Below, one piece after another: positions 26,001 to 33,375 of a stretch of 64,000 bases of DNA. The notes under the pieces are model-generated. The model made no database searches, was not told the origin of the DNA, and saw only the letters and a program-made list of their open reading frames with translations. The stretch covers positions 6,696,001 through 6,760,000 of the forward strand of contig NZ_JACIBV010000001.1 in NCBI RefSeq assembly GCF_014195505.1. The letters run 5' to 3'. Position numbers and translations under genes: made by a program. The DNA is from Nonomuraea dietziae (GTDB lineage Bacteria; Actinomycetota; Actinomycetes; Streptosporangiales; Streptosporangiaceae). Each line of letters opens with the position of its first letter. Position 1 is the stretch's first letter.

Positions 26001-26368
26001 AGTGGTCGGGGCGCGAGCCGCTCGACCTCGAGGTCCCGTTCGAGACGATGATCGCCGACCGGCTCGTGCGGGGCAGGATGGACGCCGTCTTCGAGCGCGA
26101 GGACGGCTCCTACGAGGTGGTCGACTGGAAGACGGGGCGCCCGCCCACCGGCAAGGCGGCCAGGGGCGCGGCCGTCCAGCTGGCCGCCTACCGGCTGGCC
26201 TGGTCGCACCTGGCGGGGGTGCCGCTGGAGCGGGTCGGCGCGGCCTTCCACTACGTGCGGTTCAACCAGACCGTCAGACCCGTCGACCTGCTCGACGAGG
26301 AGGGGCTGGTCGCGTTGATCGAGTCGATCCCTAGGTCAGGTAGTGGAAAGCGGGCTTCGGGTGCATGA
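23093..26368 (+). CDS. adnB: AdnB-like helicase-nuclease subunit
   Basis: The protein is 1091 aa, close to mycobacterial AdnB. Motifs are Walker A GAGSGKSET, LGLTFTRKAAAELSHR, LLDEYQDTSHAQ, GDPCQSIYGWRGASSG, LMTVHASKGLEWPIVVVPG and ERRLAYVAVTRAH. The C-terminal nuclease has EVVDWKTGRPP preceded by an RGTSFHKWLE helix. It starts at a GTG (23093) inside the adnA stop (GTGCTGA), so the two subunits are translationally coupled, as expected for a heterodimer. The upstream-extended frame is an adnA shadow. The last 38 bases overlap the convergent decarboxylase gene. Unlike adnA it has no low-complexity inserts. Confidence 0.88.
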   Translation: MLTPVELAGKLGIRPPTPEQAVVIEAPLEPMVVMAGAGSGKSETMAGRVVWLVANGLAKPERILGLTFTRKAAAELSHRVRERLNGLAEAGLVPSQLLDNEPTVSTYHAYAARLVTDHAVREALEPTMRLVTPAVAWQLASRVVAMYDGPMDRIELGPPSVTAAVLELAGELSEHLRSAQDVRRLGEWLRGKAAEAATVRQRKPLAVQDAREQLLPLVEAYERLKRAREVIDYGDQMSLAARIAANHPDVGRIERSRFSVVLLDEYQDTSHAQLVLLRSLYGNGHPVTAVGDPCQSIYGWRGASSGNLRRFVTDFRTAKGDRAPVRQLSVSFRNGDRVLDVAARIQLPLRMEAREVPVLVPGPNRVDRGRITCAFHETAEDEARWVADQVKRALGQELAPDGMPWGDGERKKTLAVQPQDVAVLARKRSQFPALRRALEERDIPVEVVGLGGLLTVPEVSDLVATLRVLYDAGAGDALARLLAGPRWRIGPADLRQLGEFARELNRELREGAERSSDPLDQAVSDLAEERGSLVDALDELPDREEWLDAFSPLARTRMVALAQELRHLRAHTHQPLPDLISEAERRMGLDIEVAARSGTAGAVAARADLDAFLDAASRFAGDSEDPTLGAFLAYLEAAESEEFGLEAGRVGESNSVKLMTVHASKGLEWPIVVVPGLSQLLSRNGITKGSIFPATPVTNSRWTDNPRKLPYALRGDAADLPRLTGLTKDELADFDERCRERDLTEERRLAYVAVTRAHYHLIASGYRWGTASKPLDPSDFLLEIRDTCGTAVVWAAEPDEGATNPLLAEPAEARWPLTPGGVRQQGIEDGARLVEAALTGAESAGEDEPLSESDEERLRAWERDTDLLLRERATGRGRSRTTVELPTKLTVSSLVTLATDPGALARRIRRPVPTQPAPLARRGTSFHKWLESRWGQQRLIDDFELPGAFDEPEEIDARLAELQERFDESEWSGREPLDLEVPFETMIADRLVRGRMDAVFEREDGSYEVVDWKTGRPPTGKAARGAAVQLAAYRLAWSHLAGVPLERVGAAFHYVRFNQTVRPVDLLDEEGLVALIESIPRSGSGKRASGA

Positions 26369-27386
26369 GGAAGTCGTGGTGGGAGATGTTCCACGCGTAG
26401 GCGCCCGCCATGGCGAACACGACGGTGTCGCCCACCCTGATCGAGGTCCTGACCTCGCCGGCCAGCACGTCCTTGGGCGTGCAGAGCTGGCCCACGATCG
26501 TCACGGGGGTGTCCTCGACGCCGGGGCCCGACCCCGTCGGCAGCACGGTGAACGGTTGCGAGTGGCCCTTGGTGGCGGGCGTGCGCAGGTGGTGGGTGCC
26601 GCCGTGGACGATCGCGAAGGCCGCGCCGTGCACCCGCCGTACGTCGATCACCCTGGTCACGTAGAAGCCGCAGTAGACGGTCAGCGCGCGGCCAGGCTCG
26701 ATGCGGACCACCTGGCCAGGACGGCGTAGCGCGTTCAGCCCCCTGCCGTAGGCACTCCAGTCGAAGCGGCGCTCAGGAGCGGTGTAGGAGACGGCCATGC
26801 CGCCGCCGACGTTGACCTCCTCGTCGTGCTGGGCGAGCAGCACGGAGGCGAGGTCGAGCAGCGCGGGCGCCTCCAGGCCGCTGGCCAGGTGGGCGTGCAC
26901 GCCGCGCAGCCGTACCCGCTCGGTGAACAGCGGCAGGCACTCGGCCAGGCCGTGGGCGTCCATGCCGAAGGGGCCGCTCATGGTCAGGGCGGCGCCCGCG
27001 GTCTCCAGCGGGAGGTTCAGCCGCAGGAGCACGTCGGCCCGCGACCGCAGAGCGAGCAGGCGCCGCAGTTCGTAGGGGGACTCGACGTGCAGACGGTGGG
27101 CGGGCAGGCACAGCTCGGCGTCCGTCTTGCCCGGCCCTCCAACGGCCAGCCGCGCCCCCGGCAGGACCGCGCCGACGTGCGCGTGCTCGCCCGCCGACGA
27201 CACCTCGAAGCCGTCCACATGGGCCGCGAGCACCCGCAGGAGCTCGGGGTCGGGGTTGGCCTTCACCGCGTAGTAGAGCTCGACGCCAGGCAGCGCCGCG
27301 CGTACGGCGGCGGCGTGCGCGTCCAGCGCCGCCAGGTCGTAGACGAAGGCGGGAGCCTCCAGACGGGAGGCGATCTCGGCGATCAT
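26331..27386 (-). CDS. PLP-dependent decarboxylase of siderophore operon (PvsE-like)
   Basis: The 351-aa protein is a fold-type III (alanine racemase-like barrel) decarboxylase of the Orn/DAP/Arg group 2 class. The PLP lysine is in ELYYAVKANPDPELL, a phosphate-binding run VNVGGGMAVSY follows, and VGQLCTPKDVLA carries the active-site Cys typical of the class. In NIS siderophore clusters such enzymes (for example PvsE, SbnH) supply or trim an amine building block. It starts ATG 27386, overlapping the preceding NIS synthetase stop by 4 bp, and is the last gene of the operon. Its 3' end overlaps adnB on the other strand. The substrate cannot be read directly. Confidence 0.88.
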   Translation of the reverse strand: MIAEIASRLEAPAFVYDLAALDAHAAAVRAALPGVELYYAVKANPDPELLRVLAAHVDGFEVSSAGEHAHVGAVLPGARLAVGGPGKTDAELCLPAHRLHVESPYELRRLLALRSRADVLLRLNLPLETAGAALTMSGPFGMDAHGLAECLPLFTERVRLRGVHAHLASGLEAPALLDLASVLLAQHDEEVNVGGGMAVSYTAPERRFDWSAYGRGLNALRRPGQVVRIEPGRALTVYCGFYVTRVIDVRRVHGAAFAIVHGGTHHLRTPATKGHSQPFTVLPTGSGPGVEDTPVTIVGQLCTPKDVLAGEVRTSIRVGDTVVFAMAGAYAWNISHHDFLMHPKPAFHYLT

Positions 27387-28906
27387 GCGAACGGGTTGGC
27401 GATCGGCACGTAGCCCGCGCTCCTGTCGGCGCCGCGGGCCCATCGGACGCTCAGATTGGCCTTGGCCGGCAGCGGAGCGCCCGCCAGCAGGTCCGACAGC
27501 GGCAGCGGCCAGCCGGTCGCCGCGCCGTACTCCTCGAGGATCTCCCTGGCCACCGTCCAGAGCTCGCGCAGCGCGGCGTCCGACAGCGCGAGCGTGGCGG
27601 CGATCTCGGTGAGGTGGTTGACCATCAGGCAGTAGACCACCCTGGCCCAGCCGCGGGAGGCGTCGTAGGTGAGCGCCTCTGCGACCCTGGGGTGCAGCTC
27701 CGACAGGTCGTGGCCGACCAGCTTGGTGCCCTCGAGGTCGCGGAAGATCGCCTCGACGGGCCGCCCGGCCGAGTCGAGGCAGATGAGCACGTTCTGCAGG
27801 TGGGGTTCGAGGACGACGCCGTGGGTGAGGTAGGCGTCGAGCACCGGCAGCGCGACGGCCCGCACGTACGCGGCCCACCAGGAGACGGGGTCGGCGGGGG
27901 TGGCCGCGCAGGCCAGCGCCCCCGCCAGCACGGGCGTGAGACCCGGCGAGCACACCGACCACGGGCTGGCCCGCACGATCACGCCCAGCCCCTCGAGGAG
28001 CCTGGTGTCGAGCGCCGCCGAGCGGTAGCCGGGCTCGGGCAGCCAGCGGGTGCCGGGGAAGCTCGCGGAGACCGCCTCGAAGACCGGCGCCAGCCGTTCG
28101 GTCAGCGCGACCGCCCCGGCCAGCTCGTACCACGCGTTCTTGCGGACGCAGTTGGTGATGCGCACGTCCAGGCTGAACTTCAGGCAGCTGCCGCTCGAGG
28201 GGTCGTAGACCGTCCTGACCGACGAGGTCGGCCAGACGACGGGCCCCTCGCCCAGGTCGATCAGCCGGTCGTCGAGGTGGGGGCGCAGCAGGTCGAGCTG
28301 CCACGGGTGGGCGGGCAGCAGCGCGTACCCCTGCGGCGCGACGCCCGCCAGGTCGAGCGCCGAGGCGTCCCCCTCCTGTGCCAGCACGTCCTGCCGCACG
28401 CCGAGCAGCCGCAGCGGGAAGGAGGCGTGCGCCTCGGGCGCGTAACGCAGCCACTGCTCGCCGTCGCGCGCCTTGGGCGAGGGGTGGAAGGGGTGGCCGA
28501 GGACGAGCGCCTGCTCCGAGGCCAGCCACGGGTCGTTGGGCGGCGTGGCCGAGGCCCGCGCCCGCAGGATGGCCGCCAGCGCCTGCCTGCTGGCCGCCAC
28601 CTGGCCGGCGAACTCCGGGTTGTGCCCGTCGAGCTCGGACTCTGCCAGTCGTACCAGCTCGTCGGCGGTCAGCGGCACCCACGCGCCGAACTCCAGGCGC
28701 TCGACCTGCCCCTCGAACCTCAGCGCCGCGCCGCCGCCCGTGCGCGCCCTGATGAGCGTGTCCGCCACCGTCAGCAGCAGGTACGGCGAGGCGGGCCACA
28801 CGTGCCCGCGAGGCCCCGCAACCTCCCGCACACAGCAGCGCAGCAGGGCGGAAAGGGTGGCCTCCTCGGCGATCGCGGCGGGCGGATCGAGGACAAGGCT
28901 TCGCAT
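27383..28906 (-). CDS. NIS siderophore synthetase, IucA/IucC family (second in operon)
   Basis: The 507-aa protein has IucA/IucC signatures: LVLGHPFHPSPKAR (ATP-binding), TSSVRTVYDP, SGSCLKFSLDVRITNCVRKN and a late FRDLEGTKLVG. The C-terminal FhuF-like part includes YCLMVNHLTEIAATL. These enzymes adenylate a carboxylate (often citrate or 2-oxoglutarate) and join it to an amine or alcohol. The ATG at 28906 has GAGGAG 6 nt upstream. A gap of 50 bp separates it from the previous NIS gene and a 4-bp overlap joins it to the decarboxylase. By order it corresponds to PvsD in the vibrioferrin operon. Confidence 0.9.
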   Translation of the reverse strand: MRSLVLDPPAAIAEEATLSALLRCCVREVAGPRGHVWPASPYLLLTVADTLIRARTGGGAALRFEGQVERLEFGAWVPLTADELVRLAESELDGHNPEFAGQVAASRQALAAILRARASATPPNDPWLASEQALVLGHPFHPSPKARDGEQWLRYAPEAHASFPLRLLGVRQDVLAQEGDASALDLAGVAPQGYALLPAHPWQLDLLRPHLDDRLIDLGEGPVVWPTSSVRTVYDPSSGSCLKFSLDVRITNCVRKNAWYELAGAVALTERLAPVFEAVSASFPGTRWLPEPGYRSAALDTRLLEGLGVIVRASPWSVCSPGLTPVLAGALACAATPADPVSWWAAYVRAVALPVLDAYLTHGVVLEPHLQNVLICLDSAGRPVEAIFRDLEGTKLVGHDLSELHPRVAEALTYDASRGWARVVYCLMVNHLTEIAATLALSDAALRELWTVAREILEEYGAATGWPLPLSDLLAGAPLPAKANLSVRWARGADRSAGYVPIANPFA

Positions 28907-28956
28907 CAAGCGCTCCTCAGGAGGGACTAATGGGAAAGGTGCCAAGTGGACTGCCA

Positions 28957-30474
28957 CTACGGTCCTGACCCGGCACGACATTGGGGTGGCAGGCCAACGA
29001 GCAGGTTTCCCGTTAGGTAAGGGACCCTCAGGTAGTTGGGGCCGCTGGTGCCGTAGAACTTGTTGATGTCACGCGCGCCCGACCGCTCCTTGGCCACGAG
29101 CGTCCCCGCGGTGATCATCGACTTGCCGGTCAGCCTGGCGGCCTCCAGCGTGCGGGCGCGCAGCAGTCTGGCCATCGGGTCGTCGCCGTGCTCGTCCAGC
29201 GCCGCCTCCAGGCAGGAGCGCACCAGCGCGGCGGCGCGCTCGGCGGGCAGCGCGCCGAAGGCGATCGAGGCGGCGGCCAGGTGGAGGGTGATCGTGACGA
29301 ACACGTCGGCCAGGGCGTGCGGGTCGTCGGTCAGCATCCGCTCGTCGGCGAAGGCGGGCGGCTCGATGCCCGCCGCGGCCAGCCTGGCGGGCGAGGCCAG
29401 CAGGCCGTCGTTGTCCTTGACCAGGAGCTTCAGCCGGTCGCGTCCGGTCAGGACGAGCGCGAGGTTCTGCTGGTGGGCCTCCAGCGCCACGCCGTACCTG
29501 ACGAACAGCCGCACGTTCCAGCGCAGCAGCGTCCGCAGGTAGCGGGTGACCAGGCCCTCCACGTCGCCCAGCTCGGCCCGCACCTCGGGGACGCTCAGCG
29601 CCGCGACGGGGATGATCCGCCCCTCGGGCAGGCGGCGCAGCATCCAGCCGAGGTACTCGTCCCCGGCGTGCGCGTAGGTCTGCTCGTCGGCGAGCAGGAT
29701 GTCGGGGTCGGCCAGCCTGCGCAGCAGCAGCTCGGCGGCGGCGCCGTCGGCGAGCGTCGCGGGTTTGATCGAGCGGCGGTTGCGGCGCCCGAGGGTGGTG
29801 GTGGGCAGCGGCAGCTTCAGCTGGGTGCGCGCGTCGAGCTGCACCGTCCGCATCGAGAGCGTCGGCCTGACCGTCAGCCGCGGCCCCTGCGCGACCTGGA
29901 CCCCTTCGAGCTTGGGCAGCGTCAGCGGATGCACGGGGAAGAGCCCCTCGGGACCCCAGTGCGCGGCCGCCCCCTGGACCCGCTCGGCGGGGACACGGAC
30001 CCACCGCAGGTCGAAGGAGGGCGCGAACTCGGGCGCGTAGGCGAGCAGCTCCTCGTCGGACAGTCCGGCGCGGGCCCTGGCCGTCGGATAGATCGGATGG
30101 TCGACGAGGGCGGCCAGCGACTCGTAGTCGGCCAGCTCGCGGCCCCTGATCAGCGGCCTGTGCTCGTCGAGCAGTTCGAGGGCGTGCAGCGCCTCGACGC
30201 ACTCGTCGAAGAAGGCGGCCACGCCGTCGGAGTCCTCGGGGTCGGCGATCTCCTGCAGGGTGTTGAGCACCTGCTCCAGGCCGAGCAGCTCGCCCTCGGC
30301 CACCACGAAGTCCTGGAAGAGCTGGCCGGGCGCCAGCCGTACCCGCCTGCCGTCGGCCAGCAGCAGGGCCACACCCTCCTTGCTCCTGGTCACCCGCTTG
30401 GACAGGTCTCCGTAGTCCTCCCTCAGCAGCGCGTCGAGGACCCTCTTGGCGAGGTACGGCTCGCGCGGCCTCAT
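28957..30474 (-). CDS. NIS siderophore synthetase, IucA/IucC family (first in operon)
   Basis: The 505-aa protein is more divergent but has the family layout: DHPIYPTARARAG (counterpart of the GHPxHP-x-K/R site), LFPVHPLTLPKL, RPTLSMRTVQLDARTQLKLPL, a basic cluster GRRNRRS, and YGVALEAHQQNLALVL near the catalytic C-terminal half. The ATG at 30474 overlaps the ATP-grasp stop by 4 bp (ATGA), giving strict coupling. By order it corresponds to PvsB. The two NIS synthetases differ clearly, so they probably make two different bonds in one product. Substrates are inferred only from context. Confidence 0.88.
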   Translation of the reverse strand: MRPREPYLAKRVLDALLREDYGDLSKRVTRSKEGVALLLADGRRVRLAPGQLFQDFVVAEGELLGLEQVLNTLQEIADPEDSDGVAAFFDECVEALHALELLDEHRPLIRGRELADYESLAALVDHPIYPTARARAGLSDEELLAYAPEFAPSFDLRWVRVPAERVQGAAAHWGPEGLFPVHPLTLPKLEGVQVAQGPRLTVRPTLSMRTVQLDARTQLKLPLPTTTLGRRNRRSIKPATLADGAAAELLLRRLADPDILLADEQTYAHAGDEYLGWMLRRLPEGRIIPVAALSVPEVRAELGDVEGLVTRYLRTLLRWNVRLFVRYGVALEAHQQNLALVLTGRDRLKLLVKDNDGLLASPARLAAAGIEPPAFADERMLTDDPHALADVFVTITLHLAAASIAFGALPAERAAALVRSCLEAALDEHGDDPMARLLRARTLEAARLTGKSMITAGTLVAKERSGARDINKFYGTSGPNYLRVPYLTGNLLVGLPPQCRAGSGP

Positions 30475-31580
30475 GCGATCACCCACGGATGCCGCTCCTG
30501 GAAGGCGGTGACGGCCCGCCGGACGCCCTCGGCTGAGGGCCCGACGGCTCTGATCACGCCGAGATAGTCGCGGTTGGTGTGCGTCAGCTCCACCCTGTCA
30601 CCCACCTTCCTGAGCGGCCTGTGCCACAACCCGTCGCCCTCGACCTGGGGCGGCGCCTCGGTGATCACGCCCGAGCGGTCGGCGACGACGCTCACCGCGC
30701 ACCCGTGCCCCGACGTGGCGGGCGGCTCGGGCACGGGCTCGCCCATATGGACCCTGAGGATCCACTCGAACAGCGGCACTCCCAGGATGTCGGCGAGCAG
30801 GAAGTCGCAGTGATCGCCGATCGCCCGGTAGTTCACCTCGATGATCCTCGGCCCCTTGTCCGTGACCACGTACTCGGTGTGGCAGGCGCCGAACCCCACG
30901 CCCAGTGCCTGCAGCGCGCGCAGGACGTGCTCGTCCGCGCTCGGCGCCCAGTCGAGGCGCTCCTCCACGAAGTGCGGCAGCGGCCCGAGCGTGGTCGCGA
31001 AGCCGCCGAGCACGCGTGTCGTCTCGCCGTCGCCCAGGGTCTCCATGGTGCGCAGCGGGCCCTCCAGATACTCCTCCACGACCAGCGGCAGGTCGCGCAT
31101 CCGCGCGACCGCCCGCTCCAGGTCGCGTTCGACCAGCGTCACGTTCTCGCTGGCCACCCCTTCGCGCGGCTTGACCACCACCGGGTACGGCACGTCGGCG
31201 GGCACGGGGTCGCCGGGGGCCAGCCGTACCGACCAGACGCGCTCGACGCCCGCCTCCGCCAGTCTCCTGCGGGTCAGGGACTTGTTCTTGGCCGCGAGGC
31301 AGGCCCGCCAGTCCTTGCCGGGCAGCCCGAAGTACTCCGCCGCCAGCGCGGTCTCGACCTGCAGGTGGTCGGAGTTGGAGAAGACGGCGTCGGGCCTGTG
31401 GTGGTGGGCGATCGTGTCGATGACCGCGCGCGGATCCCACACGTCGCACCCGATGGCGTCGGGGTGCTGCTCGGGCCGGTCGCTCAGGATGGTGACCTCA
31501 CAGCCCAGCGCCCGGGCGGCGGGCAGGAAACCGTCGGTCACCGAGTCGGTCGGCTTGGCAGCGGTCAGGTAGAGCCGCAA
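30471..31580 (-). CDS. ATP-grasp ligase of siderophore operon (PvsA-like)
   Basis: The 369-aa protein has an ATP-grasp core: YPVVVKPREGVASENV (ATP-binding Lys), VVEEYLEGP, GACHTEYVVTDKGPRIIEVNYRAIGD (metal-binding Glu/Asn), with a pre-ATP-grasp Rossmann-like N-terminus. ATP-grasp ligases form acyl-phosphates and join them to amines. Its place at the head of an operon with two NIS synthetases and a decarboxylase matches pvsA. The start is a TTG at 31580 (LRLYLTAAKP); upstream GGGGGTG is a poor, distant ribosome site and no in-frame ATG/GTG exists. An iron box lies 18-36 bp upstream, so the operon should be repressed by iron-loaded IdeR/DmdR. Confidence 0.88.
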   Translation of the reverse strand: MRLYLTAAKPTDSVTDGFLPAARALGCEVTILSDRPEQHPDAIGCDVWDPRAVIDTIAHHHRPDAVFSNSDHLQVETALAAEYFGLPGKDWRACLAAKNKSLTRRRLAEAGVERVWSVRLAPGDPVPADVPYPVVVKPREGVASENVTLVERDLERAVARMRDLPLVVEEYLEGPLRTMETLGDGETTRVLGGFATTLGPLPHFVEERLDWAPSADEHVLRALQALGVGFGACHTEYVVTDKGPRIIEVNYRAIGDHCDFLLADILGVPLFEWILRVHMGEPVPEPPATSGHGCAVSVVADRSGVITEAPPQVEGDGLWHRPLRKVGDRVELTHTNRDYLGVIRAVGPSAEGVRRAVTAFQERHPWVIA

Positions 31581-31597
31581 CGCGTGACACCCCCGGA

Positions 31598-31616
31598 TCA
31601 GGTAAGGCTAACCTAA
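31598..31616 (-). promoter_or_regulatory. Iron box (IdeR/DmdR-type operator)
   Basis: On the minus strand the site reads TTAGGTTAGCCTTACCTGA, 16 of 19 matches to the actinobacterial iron box TTAGGTTAGGCTAACCTAA. It lies just downstream of a -10-like TAGGAT (minus strand, about 31624-31629) and immediately upstream of the ATP-grasp start. Repressor bound here would block transcription when iron is plentiful. Confidence 0.85.
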
Positions 31617-31687
31617 CTCGGCAGATCCTAGCGTGGTAGAGATCATCATGCGGCACGGACAGCGTAATGACCCTGTATGAGAGTCTT

Positions 31688-31704
31688 CTCATCTTCCCCT
31701 CATC
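31688..31704 (+). promoter_or_regulatory. Direct repeat CTCATC, 11-bp spacing
   Basis: CTCATC at 31688-31693 and again at 31699-31704, one helical turn apart, lies 34 bp upstream of the gene for the small Asp-tailed membrane protein. Tandem half-sites with this spacing are typical of OmpR-family response regulators, and such a regulator is encoded at 33372. Autoregulation is the simple reading (inference). Confidence 0.5.
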
Positions 31705-31737
31705 GTGGGCTCCCCGCCGACCGTCAGGCTGGCGGCC

Positions 31738-32010
31738 ATGAGCCGTAAGACCTCGCTCGCCCTGGCCCTCGTCGCGCTCGCCCTCGCCGGGCTGGCCGCC
31801 CTCGTGGTCGGCGCCGTCAGCAACGCCGAGCCCGACCTGGGCGACGCGATCGTGGTCACCCCGCGCTCCACACCGACACCCTCGGCCGGCCGCACTCCCT
31901 CGCCCGCCTCGTCGCCGGTGATGACGCGGACAGAGCGCGCGGAACCCGTCAAACCGCCTCCTCCGAGTAGAGGCGGGGACGACGACAATGAAGACGATGA
32001 CGACGACTGA
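31738..32010 (+). CDS. Small membrane-anchored protein with poly-Asp tail
   Basis: The 90-aa protein starts MSRKTSLALALVALALAGLAALVVGAV, an N-terminal signal-anchor. A Ser/Thr/Pro-rich linker (TPRSTPTPSAGRTPSPASSP) follows, and the C-terminus is GGDDDNEDDDDD. It ends 9 bp before the sensor kinase ATG, so it is the first gene of the two-component operon. An extracytoplasmic acidic tail could bind divalent cations and influence the sensor; that is inference. No family is recognised. The ATG at 31738 lacks a strong ribosome site. Confidence 0.68.
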   Translation: MSRKTSLALALVALALAGLAALVVGAVSNAEPDLGDAIVVTPRSTPTPSAGRTPSPASSPVMTRTERAEPVKPPPPSRGGDDDNEDDDDD

Positions 32011-32019
32011 GCAGGTGGG

Positions 32020-33375
32020 ATGAGCGCACGAGCCCGCATCGTGGGCTGGATGCTGGTGGTGGTCGGCCTGGCCCTCGGGGTCTCCCTCTTCTCGGTCTGG
32101 ACGGTGCTCCAGGCCAGGGTGGACGACAGGGTCCACGCCGAGCTCGACAACGAGGCCGACAAGCTGCGCCAGTACGTCAAGGGCCGCCCCGAGCGCGACG
32201 TCGCCGCCCTGCTCACCAGATACCTGGAGGTCAGCGTCCCCGACAGGTGGGAGACGTTCTTCACCATCGTCGACGGCCGCGCCGACCTGCGCACCGGCCT
32301 GGTCCGCCCGATCATCGACACCGACGACAAGCTGGTCGGACGGCTCGCCGCGGCCACCGAGCCGACCGTCGACTGGGCGGAGACCTCGGCGGGCACCGTC
32401 CGCTACGCCGTCATCCCCGTCCGCGTCGAGGGCGACCGTTCGCGCGGCCACTTCGTCGCCGCCATCTTCTACGACCGCCACCGTGAGGAGGTGGCCGACG
32501 CCGTCGGCGTGCTCGGCGCGGCCTCGCTGGCCGCCCTCGCGATCGCGGGCGCCGCCGGCTGGGTGGTCGCCGGCCGGGTGCTCGCCCCCGTCAGGCTGGT
32601 ACGGCAGGCCGCCGAGCGCATCGGCGACTCCTCCGACCTCACCAGGCGGCTCGACGTGACGGGCAACGACGACGTGGCCGCCCTCGCCCGCACCTTCAAC
32701 CACATGCTCGACCGCCTCGAACGGGCCTTCGCCGTCCAGCGGGAGTTCGTCGACGACGCGGGGCACGAGCTGCGCACCCCGATCACCGTCATCCGCGGCC
32801 ACCTCGACCTCATGGGCGACGACCCCGACGACAGGGCGGAGACCCTCGCCCTGGTCACCGACGAGCTGGCCCGCATGAACAGGATCGTCGACGACCTGCT
32901 CACCCTGGCCAAGGCGGAGCAGCCCGGATTCCTCGCCCTCGGGGAGGTCGAGATCGCCGACCTGACCGTCAGCGTGATCGCCAAGGCCAGGGCGCTCGGC
33001 GAGCGCGCGTGGCGGGTGGAGGAGGTCGCCGACGCGCGCGTCGTCGCCGATCGGCAGCGGCTGACGCAGGCGCTCATGCAGCTGGCCGCCAACGCCGTAC
33101 GGCACACGGGGGAAGGCGACCTGGTCGCCTCGGGCTCGGCGGTCGTGGACGGCGCGATCCGGCTCTGGGTGCGCGACGGAGGCCAGGGCGTGCGGTCTGA
33201 GGACAGGGAGCGGATCTTCCAGCGGTTCGTCCGCGCCGGCAGCCGCTCCCACGAGGGGGCCGGGCTCGGCCTCGCGATCGTCCGCTCCATCGCCGAGGCG
33301 CACGGCGGCCGCGCATGGGCCGAGGACGGCTCCCGTTTCGTGATCGAACTCCCCTTCCGAGAGGCGCCCGCATGA
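32020..33375 (+). CDS. Sensor histidine kinase
   Basis: The 451-aa protein has two membrane helices (VGWMLVVVGLALGVSLFSV and VLGAASLAALAIAGAAGWVV) around an extracellular sensor of about 130 residues. HAMP follows, then HisKA with phospho-acceptor His249 in DDAGHELRTPITVIRG, and HATPase_c with N box QLAANAVRHT, G1 VRDGGQGV and G2 GAGLGLAIVRSI. The ATG at 32020 has AGGTGGG upstream. It overlaps the response regulator by 4 bp (ATGA). The signal is unknown; flanking proteins with Asp-rich extracellular segments hint at cation or envelope sensing. Confidence 0.93.
   Translation: MSARARIVGWMLVVVGLALGVSLFSVWTVLQARVDDRVHAELDNEADKLRQYVKGRPERDVAALLTRYLEVSVPDRWETFFTIVDGRADLRTGLVRPIIDTDDKLVGRLAAATEPTVDWAETSAGTVRYAVIPVRVEGDRSRGHFVAAIFYDRHREEVADAVGVLGAASLAALAIAGAAGWVVAGRVLAPVRLVRQAAERIGDSSDLTRRLDVTGNDDVAALARTFNHMLDRLERAFAVQREFVDDAGHELRTPITVIRGHLDLMGDDPDDRAETLALVTDELARMNRIVDDLLTLAKAEQPGFLALGEVEIADLTVSVIAKARALGERAWRVEEVADARVVADRQRLTQALMQLAANAVRHTGEGDLVASGSAVVDGAIRLWVRDGGQGVRSEDRERIFQRFVRAGSRSHEGAGLGLAIVRSIAEAHGGRAWAEDGSRFVIELPFREAPA

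Noticed and set aside
29008..29035. Possible second iron box (TTAGGTAAGGGACCCTCAGGTAG)
   Set aside because: The left half matches but the right half lacks CCTAACCTAA, and the site is inside the 3' coding end of the first NIS gene.
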